In this document: in pieces, positions 19,162-28,568 of the stretch
Layout: every line of letters starts with the position of its first letter
Position numbering within the stretch: position 1 is the stretch's first letter
Assembly (NCBI RefSeq): GCF_028023875.1
Contig: NZ_JAQIPB010000006.1
Location: 1-64,000, forward strand
Length of the DNA: 64,000 nucleotides
From: Xenophilus arseniciresistens
GTDB lineage: Bacteria; Pseudomonadota; Gammaproteobacteria; Burkholderiales; Burkholderiaceae_C
Direction: 5' to 3'
Translations under genes and position numbers: made by a program
The notes under the pieces: model-generated
Database searches by the model: none
What the model was told of the DNA's origin: nothing
The model's input: the letters and a program-made list of their open reading frames with translations, nothing else

Positions 19162-19291
19162 GGCCAGGATTTTTGCAGGAAACCTGCTTGGCCAGCACTT
19201 GCCGTGCCGAAATTTGCAGGAATTGTGCGCCTGCAAAAGCCAACAATGCGTCCATTCCCCACCCCACTTCCTGCGAGACCGGAGACAGCAA

Positions 19292-20380
19292 ATGGCCGAC
19301 CTGTTTGACAACCCCATGGGCCTGTGCGGCTTTGAATTCGTCGAATTCGCATCGCCCACGCCCGGCGTGCTCGAGCCGGTGTTCGAGGCCCTGGGCTTCA
19401 CGCTGGTGGCCAAGCACCGCTCCAAGAACGTGCTGCTGTACCGCCAGAACGGCATCAACTTCATCGTCAACAACGAGCCCAAGAGCGAAGCCGGCTACTT
19501 CGCGGCCGAGCATGGGGCCTCGGCCTGCGGCCTGGCTTTTCGCGTGAAGGATTCGCACAAGGCCTACAAGCGCGCGCTGGAGCTGGGTGCGCAGCCCATC
19601 GAGATCGCCACCGGCCCCATGGAGCTGCGCCTGCCGGCCATCAAGGGCATCGGCGGCGCGCCGCTGTACCTGATCGACCGCTTCGAGGAAGGCAAGTCGA
19701 TCTACGACATCGACTTCGAGTGGATCGAGGGCGTGGACCGCAACCCCGCGGGCCACGGGCTGATGGAGATCGACCACCTGACGCACAACGTCTACCGGGG
19801 CCGCATGGGCTTCTGGGCCGGCTTCTACGAGAAGCTGTTCAACTTCCGCGAGATCCGCTACTTCGACATCAAGGGCGAATACACGGGCCTGACCTCCAAG
19901 GCCATGACCGCGCCCGACGGCAAGATCCGCATCCCGCTGAACGAAGAGAGCAAGCAGGGCGGCGGCCAGATCGAGGAGTTCCTGATGCAGTTCAACGGCG
20001 AAGGCATCCAGCACATCGCGCTGATCTGCGACGACCTGCCCGCCGCCGTGGACAAGCTGGCCATGGCCGGCGTGCCCACCGCCACCGCGCCCAACGACAT
20101 CTACTACGAGATGCTCGACAAGCGCCTGCCGGGCCACGGCGAGAACGTGCCCGAGCTGCAGTCGCGCGGCATCCTGCTGGACGGCACCACCGAAGACGGC
20201 ACGCCGCGCCTGCTGCTGCAGATCTTCTCCACGCCCATGCTGGGCCCGGTCTTCTTCGAATTCATCCAGCGCAAGGGCGACTACAGCCAGGGCTTTGGCG
20301 AGGGCAACTTCAAGGCGCTGTTCGAATCGCTCGAACGCGACCAGATCCGCCGCGGCGTGCTGGAAACGACGGAAGCCTGA
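19292..20380 (+). CDS. hpd: 4-Hydroxyphenylpyruvate dioxygenase
   Basis: The 362-residue enzyme converts 4-hydroxyphenylpyruvate to homogentisate with loss of CO2, the committed step of tyrosine breakdown. It has two VOC-type halves; the catalytic C-terminal one carries the Fe(II) ligands His162 (EIDHLTHNV), His241 (GIQHIALIC) and Glu323 ([10 protein letters not shown]). The C-terminal [15 protein letters not shown] helix that covers the active site is intact. Length fits bacterial HPPD. The start ATG lies in GCAAATGGCC, ahead of the conserved [18 protein letters not shown]. phhA follows after 20 bases, so both are probably co-transcribed. Homogentisate dioxygenase is not in the window. Confidence 0.96.
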   Translation: MADLFDNPMGLCGFEFVEFASPTPGVLEPVFEALGFTLVAKHRSKNVLLYRQNGINFIVNNEPKSEAGYFAAEHGASACGLAFRVKDSHKAYKRALELGAQPIEIATGPMELRLPAIKGIGGAPLYLIDRFEEGKSIYDIDFEWIEGVDRNPAGHGLMEIDHLTHNVYRGRMGFWAGFYEKLFNFREIRYFDIKGEYTGLTSKAMTAPDGKIRIPLNEESKQGGGQIEEFLMQFNGEGIQHIALICDDLPAAVDKLAMAGVPTATAPNDIYYEMLDKRLPGHGENVPELQSRGILLDGTTEDGTPRLLLQIFSTPMLGPVFFEFIQRKGDYSQGFGEGNFKALFESLERDQIRRGVLETTEA

Positions 20381-20400
20381 GACGTTCTGCAGCCCTCGCC

Positions 20401-21315
20401 ATGCTGAATCTCATGGAAGCGCCCGGCTCCGACACCGCCAAGGCCAAGCATGGCCTGGCCGGTGGTGCCACGCCGGAGCGCCCCGACTGGACCATCGACC
20501 AGAGCTGGGAGCAGTACACGGCGCAAGAGCATGGCGTGTGGAAGACGCTGTTCGAGCGCCAGACCAAGCTGTTGCCCGGGCGCGCCTGCGACGCCTTCGT
20601 CGATGGCATGCGCAAGCTGCCCATCGGCGCCGACGAGATCCCGGACTTCCGGCGCCTGTCTGAGGTGCTGATGAGGAAAACGGGCTGGCAGGTGGTGGCC
20701 GTGCCCGGCCTGGTGCCCGACGAGGTGTTCTTCGAGCACCTGGCCAACCGGCGCTTTCCTTCGGGTCAGTTCATCCGCAAGCCGCACGAGCTGGACTACC
20801 TGGAAGAGCCCGACGTGTTCCACGACGTGTTCGGCCACGTGCCCATGCTGATGAACCCGGCGATTGCCGACTACATCCAGGCCTACGGCCAGGGCGGGCT
20901 GCGGGCGAAGGAACTGGGCGTGCTCGACAAGCTGGCGCGCGTGTACTGGTACACCGTCGAATTTGGCCTGCTGCGCCAAAAGGACGGGCTGCGCATCTAC
21001 GGCGCGGGCATCGCCTCGTCACGCACCGAGACCGTGTTCTCGCTGGACGATGCCTCGCCCAACCGCATCGGCTTCGAGCTCGAGCGGGTGATGCGCACGC
21101 ACTACCGCATCGACGACTTCCAGGAAAGCTACTTCGTGATCGACGACCTGGATTCGTTGATGGAGCTGGCGAGCATCGACTTCGCGCCGCTGTATGCGCG
21201 CGTGCGCGACGGCGTGGAGTACCAGCCCGGCGACGTGCTGCCGACGGATTCGGTGATCACGCGCGGCACGGGCAGCTATCACGCGCAGCGGCGCGTGGCA
21301 AAAGCCGGGAGCTGA
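20401..21315 (+). CDS. phhA: Phenylalanine 4-monooxygenase
   Basis: This 304-residue protein is a pterin-dependent aromatic amino acid hydroxylase that converts phenylalanine to tyrosine. The iron ligands are visible as His141 and His146 in FHDVFGHVPML and Glu187 in YWYTVEFGL; GAGIASSRTET is the pterin-side loop. Unlike animal enzymes it lacks a regulatory ACT domain, as bacterial forms do. It follows hpd in the same direction, so the two supply a phenylalanine to homogentisate route once a tyrosine aminotransferase is added. No pterin carbinolamine dehydratase (phhB) gene lies nearby. A strong hairpin terminator follows. Confidence 0.95.
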   Translation: MLNLMEAPGSDTAKAKHGLAGGATPERPDWTIDQSWEQYTAQEHGVWKTLFERQTKLLPGRACDAFVDGMRKLPIGADEIPDFRRLSEVLMRKTGWQVVAVPGLVPDEVFFEHLANRRFPSGQFIRKPHELDYLEEPDVFHDVFGHVPMLMNPAIADYIQAYGQGGLRAKELGVLDKLARVYWYTVEFGLLRQKDGLRIYGAGIASSRTETVFSLDDASPNRIGFELERVMRTHYRIDDFQESYFVIDDLDSLMELASIDFAPLYARVRDGVEYQPGDVLPTDSVITRGTGSYHAQRRVAKAGS

Positions 21316-21350
21316 ACGACAGAGGCTGCTGCTTCTTCGGCCAGAACACG

Positions 21351-21380
21351 AAAGGGCAGCCCATGCAGGCTGCCTTTTTT
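21351..21380. terminator. Intrinsic terminator after phhA (bidirectional)
   Basis: GGCAGCC (21355-21361) pairs with GGCTGCC (21368-21374) across a 6-base loop and is followed by six T. Upstream A residues allow it to work for the convergent GntR gene as well, whose stop codon begins at 21382. Confidence 0.88.
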
Positions 21381-21381
21381 C

Positions 21382-22086
21382 TCAGCGCTTAGGGGGCTTG
21401 GCGCCAGGGGCATCGACGCCACCGGCAATCAGCTTCTCGTAGTTGCGGCGCAGGATCAGGCCGGCGTAATAGACATGCTCGCGCATCAGTTGCTCGGCAC
21501 GCAAGGCGTCGCGTGCGATCACGGCTTCGATGATGCGGTGGTGGTCACCGTGCGAACGCAAGATGATGGGGTGGTCGTCCCACAGGATGATTCTGTCCGA
21601 GGCGAAGGGAATGTTCTGCGCCTGCTCCGCAAAGCGGTTCACCCAGGGGTTGCCCGAGGCTTGCAGCAGCGTGTCGTGGATCGTCACGTTCATCTGCTGG
21701 TAGGGCTCATGGTCCTCGGGCCGCAACTCGCCGCGCGACAGGATGCGGTCTCCATCGGCCAGCGCCTGCAGCAGCCGCTGCCGCTGCTCTTCGGTCAGGC
21801 CACGCGTGGCGGCATTGCGGCAGGCCAGGCCTTCGAGTACGGCGCGCACCTCATAGGCGGCCGCAATGGCCTCCATGTCAAAGGCGCGCACCAGATACCC
21901 GCGCTTGGGCTGGTGGTCCAGCAGCCCCTCGTTGGCCAGGGTGCCAAGGGCTGAGCGCACGGGCGTTCTGGACACGCCCAGCTTTTGCGCCAACGGAATT
22001 TCCTCCAGCCGCTCACCCGGTTGCAACTGGCCGTGAAGGATCCAGTTGCGCAGCGTTTCGGTGACGTCCTGGGCCAGCGTTCTCAT
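21382..22086 (-). CDS. GntR/FadR-family (FCD) regulator of the downstream catabolic cluster
   Basis: This 234-residue regulator has an N-terminal GntR winged HTH (LAQDVTETLRNWILHGQLQPGERLEEIPLAQKLGVSRTPVRSALGTL, about 4-50) and an all-helical FCD effector domain with the metal-binding-type residues of MNVTIHDTLL and HGDHHRIIEAV. It is divergent from a cluster of dehydrogenases and a Liv-type transporter, which it probably represses until the substrate or an intermediate is present. The ATG at 22086 has GGAG 9 bases ahead; a TTG ten codons upstream is a weaker choice. Two palindromic sites in the divergent gap are its likely operators. Confidence 0.87.
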   Translation of the reverse strand: MRTLAQDVTETLRNWILHGQLQPGERLEEIPLAQKLGVSRTPVRSALGTLANEGLLDHQPKRGYLVRAFDMEAIAAAYEVRAVLEGLACRNAATRGLTEEQRQRLLQALADGDRILSRGELRPEDHEPYQQMNVTIHDTLLQASGNPWVNRFAEQAQNIPFASDRIILWDDHPIILRSHGDHHRIIEAVIARDALRAEQLMREHVYYAGLILRRNYEKLIAGGVDAPGAKPPKR

Positions 22087-22114
22087 CCCTTTTTGCTCCG
22101 CTTGAGGTTTGGTC

Positions 22115-22124
22115 AAGTATACAT
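22115..22124. promoter_or_regulatory. Candidate GntR operator 1 (AAGTATACAT)
   Basis: This site is one base away from the perfect palindrome at 22179 and shares its GTATAC core. It lies 29 bases upstream of the GntR gene start, a good position for autorepression. GntR/FCD regulators commonly bind short palindromes of this sort. Confidence 0.55.
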
Positions 22125-22178
22125 AGAGGCTCCGTTTTAGCCTTTGATTCGGGTTAATACCGAGATATCTACCTATTC

Positions 22179-22188
22179 ATGTATACAT
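22179..22188. promoter_or_regulatory. Candidate GntR operator 2 (ATGTATACAT)
   Basis: A perfect 10-base palindrome, extended by matching A/T bases on both sides, lies 53 bases upstream of the first dehydrogenase gene. With the related site at 22115 it brackets the divergent promoters. The repeat spacing, 64 bases centre to centre, is close to six helical turns, which would permit looping. Confidence 0.6.
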
Positions 22189-22240
22189 AATCGCCGCCGT
22201 TGCGCATGTTGCGTGATTCAGATTTCAAGAAGGACAGAGC

Positions 22241-23095
22241 GTGGATATGGCACATGCCGCACTGGAAGCCGGCGGCGGCTGGTTGGGTTTGAAGGACTGT
22301 GTGTGCGTCGTCACGGGGGCAGGTGGCGGCATTGGCTCGGAAGTGGCCGTGCAACTGCTGGCAGCCGGCGCGCGCGTGGCGCTGCTGGACCGCGACAGCG
22401 CACGTCTGGTGCAGATTGCCGGCAGCCTGGATACATCGCCCGGGCGCGTGATGACGCTGGCCTGCGACGTGACCGACGCCGCCAGCATCGAAGCCGCGGC
22501 TCAACAGGTGAGCCAGGCCTGGGGCCCGGCGCAGCTGCTGGTGAACAACGCAGCCTCCCTCTATGCCGACGCGCTGATGGACATCTCCATCGACAAGTGG
22601 AACCAGCTGCTGCAGGTGAACCTCACGGGCTACTTGCTGTGCGCCCAGGTCTTTGGCCGCCAGATGATTGGCAACGGCGGCGGTGCGATGGTGCACATCG
22701 CCTCCATCTCGGCCAGCATCCCTCAGCCCTACAGCGGTGCCTACAGCGTCAGCAAGGCGGGCGTGAAGATGCTGTCGCAACTGCTGGCCGTGGAGCTGGG
22801 CGAGCACGGCGTGCGCAGCAACGTGGTGAGCCCCGCCATGATCCGTACGCCCATGAGCGAGGGCATCTACCAGAACCCGGCCGTGCGCGAGCGCCGTGAG
22901 CAGATCGTGCCGGCAGGCCGCATCAGCACCCCGCAGGACATCGCCGGCGCGGTGCTCTTCCTGGCCAGCGAGCGGGCCAGCTACATCAGCGGCCAGGAGT
23001 TCCTGGTCGATGGCGGCCTGACCCAGGCCTGGCTGAGCCTGATCCCCCGTCCCGGTTTCGAAAAAAGCGACTCGGCCGCACAGCCGGCGTCCTGA
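22241..23095 (+). CDS. Short-chain dehydrogenase/reductase (SDR), first gene of unknown catabolic cluster
   Basis: This 284-residue NAD(P)-dependent oxidoreductase has the classical SDR cofactor motif TGAGGGIG at about 25-32, NNAAS near 102-106 and catalytic Tyr168-x3-Lys172 in YSVSK, with a serine in IASIS before it. A C-terminal tail after VDGGLTQAWLS is longer than usual. It should oxidise an alcohol or reduce a ketone in the pathway of this cluster. The GTG start has AAGGA six bases ahead; an ATG lies two codons later. It is divergent from the GntR gene and separated from the binding-protein gene by 46 bases. The substrate is unknown. Confidence 0.85.
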   Translation: MDMAHAALEAGGGWLGLKDCVCVVTGAGGGIGSEVAVQLLAAGARVALLDRDSARLVQIAGSLDTSPGRVMTLACDVTDAASIEAAAQQVSQAWGPAQLLVNNAASLYADALMDISIDKWNQLLQVNLTGYLLCAQVFGRQMIGNGGGAMVHIASISASIPQPYSGAYSVSKAGVKMLSQLLAVELGEHGVRSNVVSPAMIRTPMSEGIYQNPAVRERREQIVPAGRISTPQDIAGAVLFLASERASYISGQEFLVDGGLTQAWLSLIPRPGFEKSDSAAQPAS

Positions 23096-23141
23096 AAGCC
23101 CGTGTTCCCGTTCCCCCCGCACCCATAAACAGGAGACTTCC

Positions 23142-24350
23142 TTGAAACCCGTCAAGACCTTGCTCGTGGCCGCCGTGGCCGCGCTTTCAGCCCTCAGCGT
23201 TCAGGCGCAGACCGACCCTGGCCTGAGCGACAAGAGCATCAAGATCGGCATGTTCGGCCCGCTGTCGGGCAACTCGATGGCCTACGGCTTCGACGTGATG
23301 AACGCGGCCAAGATGTACTACGACAAGATCAACAAGGAAGGCGGCATCCACGGGCGCAAGATCGAACTGGTGGTCGAGGACGACCGCTGCAACGCCAACG
23401 ACCTGCTGGCCGCCGTGAAGAAGCTGACGGAGCAGGACAAGGTCTTCGCGCTCAACGGCGGCTCCTGCTCGGCGGCAGTGGTGGGCGCGCGTGAGTACGT
23501 CGAACGCTCGCAGATCCCGCTGGTGATGCTCAACGCCTCGGGCGACGGCGCGCTGTATCCGCCCTCGAAGTACATCTACGGCGCCTTCTCTATCTCGCAG
23601 CGCGCGGTGGGCGGCTCGATGGTGCAGTTCGCGGCCGAACACCTCAAGGGCAAGAAGATCGGCTACATCAACCACGACGATGCCTATGGCGGCTGGAACC
23701 TGGAAGCGGCCGAGTTCCAGGCCAAGCAGCTGGGCGTGAACCTGCAGGTGCAATCGGTGGCACCCAACCTCACGGACGTGACGGCGCCGATCCTCAAAAT
23801 CCGCGCCGCCAATCCCGACGTGCTGCTGATCACCACCTATGCGCGTCCCGTGAGCCTGCTGGTCAAGAAGGCGCAGGAGCTGGGCTGGACCAAGCCCATC
23901 GTCATTGCCGTCAACGGCACGGCCGATCTGAAGCAGCTGGTGGAAAACGTGGGCAACAAGGACGCGTTCAAGAACGTGTACCTGCAGGAAGTGATGGCCG
24001 ACGTGGCCGGCGGCCCCAAGCTCAAGTGGGTGTACGACATGTACAAGAGCTACTACCCCGAGCTGGCCGCCAAGCCCGGCTATCCGCAGACCTACATGCC
24101 CTACGGCATCCCGTCGGCGATGACGGTGGTCAACGCGCTCAAGGCCGCAGGCCCGCAGCTCACGCGTGAGAAGTTCCTGACGGCGCTGTCGCAGACCAAG
24201 TTCGAATCGAACGTGATGGCCGGCCCGATCGAGCTGACGCCCACCGACCACGCAGGCCAGAAGTCGGCCATCTACCTGAAGTTCGACGGCACGAACATGG
24301 CGGCCGTGCCCGGCGCCTACCGCAGCCTCTGGACCTACCAGCCCAAGTAA
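23142..24350 (+). CDS. Liv-type ABC transporter substrate-binding protein
   Basis: This 402-residue periplasmic protein has a cleavable signal (KTLLVAAVAALSALSVQAQ, about 5-23) and the type-1 binding fold, beginning IKIGMFGPLSGNSMAYG and with NGGSCSAAVVGA and YINHDDAYGGWN at the domain joins. It is the receptor for the permease and ATPase genes that follow. Homologs bind branched-chain amino acids but many members of this subgroup bind aromatic or alicyclic acids and amides. Setting beside catabolic dehydrogenases favours a carbon substrate. The start is a TTG with AGGAGA five bases ahead, an efficient site that compensates for the weak codon. Confidence 0.88.
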   Translation: MKPVKTLLVAAVAALSALSVQAQTDPGLSDKSIKIGMFGPLSGNSMAYGFDVMNAAKMYYDKINKEGGIHGRKIELVVEDDRCNANDLLAAVKKLTEQDKVFALNGGSCSAAVVGAREYVERSQIPLVMLNASGDGALYPPSKYIYGAFSISQRAVGGSMVQFAAEHLKGKKIGYINHDDAYGGWNLEAAEFQAKQLGVNLQVQSVAPNLTDVTAPILKIRAANPDVLLITTYARPVSLLVKKAQELGWTKPIVIAVNGTADLKQLVENVGNKDAFKNVYLQEVMADVAGGPKLKWVYDMYKSYYPELAAKPGYPQTYMPYGIPSAMTVVNALKAAGPQLTREKFLTALSQTKFESNVMAGPIELTPTDHAGQKSAIYLKFDGTNMAAVPGAYRSLWTYQPK

Positions 24351-24414
24351 CCCACCCGGAGGAACGGGGCCGGTCCGCGAGCGCATCCTCTCGCGGGCCG
24401 GTCCCCGCAACGCT

Positions 24415-25317
24415 ATGAGTCTCAGTGAAATCTGGCTGTTCCTGCAGCAGGGCCTTCTGTCCGGTCTGGTGACCGGCAGCGTCTATGCGCTGCTGGCCAT
24501 CGCCATCGTCGCCATCTTCAAGACCACCGACGTGCCCAACTTCGCCCAGGGCGAGATCTTCATGATCGGCGGCTACGTGGCCTTGTCGCTGCTGCTGATC
24601 GCCGGCTGGTCGTATGCGCTGGTCATTCCCGTCACCGTGGTGGCGGTGGCCGTGGGTGCGGCGCTGTTCCAGCGCGTGGTGATGGAGCGCGTGACGCACT
24701 CCAAGGGCGTGGGCCCGCAACTGGTGATCGCCACGCTGGGGCTGGCCTACGCGCTCAAGGGCCTGGTGCGGCAGACCGGCCTGGGCGACACGCCGCGCTC
24801 GCTGCCGTCGCTGGTCTCCAACGAGCCCGTCCTCATCGGTGACGCCTTCCTCACCCGACTGGACGTGGCGATCTTCCTCGCTTCGCTGGTCGCGATGATC
24901 CTGATCTACCTGATGTTCAGCCACACGCGCATCGGCAAGGCCATGCGTGCGGTGGGCATGAACCCGCGCGCCGCGCAGATCGTGGGCATCCGGCTGTCGC
25001 GCATCCGAATGCTGGTGTGGGCCATGGCCGGCGTGATCTCCGCGCTTGCCGCGCTGCTGATCACCCCCAAGATCCTGATCACGCCGGACATTGCGCACAT
25101 CGCGATCCTGGCCTACGCGGCGGCCATCGTCGGCGGCTTCACCAGTCTGCCCGGCGCCGTGCTGGGCGGTTTGATCATCGGCATCGTCGAGAACCTGGTG
25201 GGCCTGTTCATCTCGACCAACGCCATCGTCGTTGCTCCCTTCCTGGCCATCCTCGTGACGCTGATCGTGCGTCCGCAGGGCATCCTGGGCGGCAAGCCCC
25301 AAGTCAAGAAAGTATGA
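24415..25317 (+). CDS. Liv-type ABC transporter permease 1 (LivH-like)
   Basis: This 300-residue inner-membrane protein has about eight hydrophobic segments and the LivH phrases QQGLLSGLVTGSVYALLAIA at the start, FAQGEIFMIGGY, VGMNPRAAQIVGI (the cytoplasmic loop contacting the ATPase) and GGFTSLPGAVLGGLIIGIVENL. It forms a heterodimeric channel with the LivM-like protein whose ATG overlaps its stop codon by 4 bases. The 64-base gap before it is within one operon. Confidence 0.92.
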   Translation: MSLSEIWLFLQQGLLSGLVTGSVYALLAIAIVAIFKTTDVPNFAQGEIFMIGGYVALSLLLIAGWSYALVIPVTVVAVAVGAALFQRVVMERVTHSKGVGPQLVIATLGLAYALKGLVRQTGLGDTPRSLPSLVSNEPVLIGDAFLTRLDVAIFLASLVAMILIYLMFSHTRIGKAMRAVGMNPRAAQIVGIRLSRIRMLVWAMAGVISALAALLITPKILITPDIAHIAILAYAAAIVGGFTSLPGAVLGGLIIGIVENLVGLFISTNAIVVAPFLAILVTLIVRPQGILGGKPQVKKV

Positions 25318-26270
25318 AAAACATGACCCGCGATCACTGGGCGCTGGCGGCCGCCGCGCTGGTGCTGCTCGTTCTTCCTTTCACTGTGTCGGGCTACGTC
25401 CTGTACGTCGTCAACCTGCTGATGGTCTTCGTCGTGCTGGCGCTGGGCATGCATGTGGTGATAGGGGAGACCGGCCAGTTCGCCCTCGCACATGCCGCGT
25501 TCTTCGGCATCGGCATCTACACCGCAGGTCTCATCAACACGGCCTGGCATCCGCCCTTCATCGTTTCCATCTTGGCCGGCGGCCTGCTGTCGGCCGTGCT
25601 GGGCTACCTGATCGGCTACCTCGCGCTGCGCATGCGCGACATCTATCTGGCGCTGGCGACTTTCGCCTTCGGCGAGGCCATGCAGTGGGTCTTCCTGAGC
25701 TGGGAGAAGGTCACTGGCGGCTCCAACGGCATGCGCATGGATCCGGCCGAACTGTTCGGCTACAAGCTGACGAACGATCTGCAGGCCTATCCCTTCGTCA
25801 TCGTGCTGGCCGCGCTGATGCTGTGGCTCACCGTGGCGCTGGCGCGCTCGCAATACGGCTCGTCGCTGCGCGCCGTGCGCGAGAGCGACGTGGCCGCCAT
25901 GGCCATGGGCATCAATGTCAAGGCCATGAAGCAAAGCGCCTTCGCCATCTCGGCGGCCTTCGCCGGCATCGCGGGCGGCATGTACACGCTGTTCACCTCC
26001 TTCATCCATCCGGAGAGCCTGGGCTTCCAGACCACCATCCTCGTGCTGACCATGGTGGTGGTGGGCGGCATGGGCTCGGTGCGCGGTGCCGTGGCTGGCG
26101 CCATCGCCTTCGGCCTGATCTCCGAACTGCTGCGCCAACTCATGTCGGTGCAGGAAATCATCTACGGCCTGATCCTCATGGGCTTCATGATGTTCAAGCC
26201 CAAGGGCCTGTTCGCCGACCGCAACCGCCGCGCAGCGCGCCCGGTCGAGCCCCAGGAGGCGCAGGCATGA
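25314..26270 (+). CDS. Liv-type ABC transporter permease 2 (LivM-like)
   Basis: This 318-residue membrane protein has about nine hydrophobic segments. GQFALAHAAFFGIGIYTAG and the coupling loop VRESDVAAMAMGINV are LivM hallmarks, and GGMGSVRGAVAGAIAFGLI closes the family domain. Start and stop codons overlap those of the neighbouring genes by 4 bases each, so translation of the whole transporter is coupled. It would pair with the preceding permease. Confidence 0.92.
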   Translation: MKNMTRDHWALAAAALVLLVLPFTVSGYVLYVVNLLMVFVVLALGMHVVIGETGQFALAHAAFFGIGIYTAGLINTAWHPPFIVSILAGGLLSAVLGYLIGYLALRMRDIYLALATFAFGEAMQWVFLSWEKVTGGSNGMRMDPAELFGYKLTNDLQAYPFVIVLAALMLWLTVALARSQYGSSLRAVRESDVAAMAMGINVKAMKQSAFAISAAFAGIAGGMYTLFTSFIHPESLGFQTTILVLTMVVVGGMGSVRGAVAGAIAFGLISELLRQLMSVQEIIYGLILMGFMMFKPKGLFADRNRRAARPVEPQEAQA

Positions 26271-27026
26271 GCGGCCATCGTCCCTTCCTGGAGGTTTCGG
26301 GCATCACGGTGCGCTTCGGCGGCCTGGTGGCCGTCAACAACCTGTCCTTCGAAGTGCAGCGCGGCTCGATCCACGCGCTCATCGGTCCCAACGGGGCCGG
26401 CAAGTCGACCACCTTCAACTGCATCTCGCGCTACTACCAGCCCACCGAGGGCCGCATCGTGGTCGATGGCGAGGACGTGACGCACCACGCGCCCACGCGC
26501 ATGGCCGGCATGGGCATTGCGCGCACCTTCCAGAACCTGGAGCTGTTCGGTGAGCTGAGCGTCTACGAGAACGTGTTGCTGGGCTGCCATTCGCACAGCG
26601 CCAACACGCTGGGGCGCCTGCTGCGCCGACCCAGCGGCGAGATCCGCGACCTGGTGGACAGCCTGATCGAGCGCGTCGGCCTCATGCACGACCGCGACAC
26701 TCGCGCCAAGGAACTGGACTTCGGGCACCAGAAGCTGCTGGAGATCGCGCGTGCGCTGGCGCTCAAGCCGAGGCTGCTGCTGCTGGACGAGCCCGCCGCC
26801 GGCCTGCGCAACCGCGACATCGAGAACCTCGACCGCCTGCTGACCGAGCTGTCCGAAAAAGACGGCATCACGGTGCTGCTGGTCGAGCACGTGATGCAGC
26901 TGGTGATGTCGATCTCCGACCGCATCACCGTCATGTCCTTCGGTCAGAAGATCGCCGAAGGCACGCCCAAGGAGATCAGCGAGAACCCGACGGTGATCGA
27001 AGCCTACCTCGGCAAGGGAGCCGCGC

Positions 27027-27034
<8 letters not shown>
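26267..27034 (+). CDS. Liv-type ABC transporter ATPase 1 (LivG-like)
   Basis: This 255-residue ATPase has Walker A GPNGAGKST, the Q-loop in RTFQNLELF and Walker B LLLLDEPAAGL. The signature region reads LDFGHQKLLEIARAL; it has FGHQ where LSxGQ is usual, which is a normal variation for LivG. The LivG-type insertion between Q-loop and signature is present. It energises uptake together with the LivF-like protein. It overlaps livM by 4 bases and the next gene by 8. Confidence 0.92.
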
Positions 27035-27758
<724 letters not shown>

Positions 27759-27796
27759 CGCCCGGGCTTTCTCCCATTGATTGCAGGAGCATCGGA

Positions 27797-28549
27797 ATGG
27801 ATCTGTTGAAGGACAAGCTTGCGCTGGTCACTGGCGCGGGCGGCGGGCTGGGGTCGGCGATCTCGCTCGGCTTTGCGAAAGAGGGCGCACGTGTGATCGT
27901 GGCCGACGTGGACACCGCACGCGCGGACGCCACCGTGGCGAAGATCACCGCCGCCGGCGGACAGGCCTGGAGCGTGGCCGTGAACGTGTGTGACCGCGCC
28001 GCCGTGCAGGCCTGCGCGGCGGAGCTGGAAAGCCGCCTGGGCCCGATCGACATCCTGATCAACAACGCCGGCATCTCGGGCCGCGCGCGCATCGACGATC
28101 CCAACGCCACCGAGGTGTGGGACCGGCTGATCGACGTGAACCTGCAGGGCCTGTTCAACGTCACGCACGCCTTCGTGCCCGCATTGAAGAAGACGCAGGG
28201 CTGCATCGTGAACCTGTCGTCCATCGTGGCCTTCGTCAGCGGCATCTCTTCGGCCGGCTACATCGCGTCCAAAGGGGCGGTGCGTTCGTTCACGCAGGCG
28301 CTGGCGCGCGACCTGGCACCGGCCGGCGTGCGGGCCAATGCCGTGGCGCCGGGCCTGATGCTGACCGAGATGGTGGCGCCGCAGCTGGCCGTGCCCGGTG
28401 GCACGGACTGGTACATGAAGCGCGTGCCCATGGCGCGAGGCGGCGAGGTCGAGGAGATCGTGGGGCCGGTGGTCTTCCTGTGCTCGGCCATGGCCAGCTA
28501 TGTGAATGGCGTGGTGCTGCCGGTCGACGGCGGCTTCCTCTCCGCCTGA
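27797..28549 (+). CDS. Short-chain dehydrogenase/reductase 2 of the unknown cluster
   Basis: This 250-residue SDR has TGAGGGLG at 12-19, NNAGISG near 89-95, Ser141/Ser142 in NLSSIVAF and catalytic Tyr155-x3-Lys159 in YIASK. The Asp at the end of the second strand (VADVD) points to NAD rather than NADP. A small insertion, GGTDWYMKR, in the substrate loop distinguishes it from fatty-acid FabG enzymes. An AGGAG site precedes the ATG. It follows the transporter and precedes a second, only distantly similar SDR gene, so two different alcohol or ketone steps are likely. Confidence 0.85.
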   Translation: MDLLKDKLALVTGAGGGLGSAISLGFAKEGARVIVADVDTARADATVAKITAAGGQAWSVAVNVCDRAAVQACAAELESRLGPIDILINNAGISGRARIDDPNATEVWDRLIDVNLQGLFNVTHAFVPALKKTQGCIVNLSSIVAFVSGISSAGYIASKGAVRSFTQALARDLAPAGVRANAVAPGLMLTEMVAPQLAVPGGTDWYMKRVPMARGGEVEEIVGPVVFLCSAMASYVNGVVLPVDGGFLSA

Positions 28550-28568
28550 AATGGGAGTCATCGGAAAC

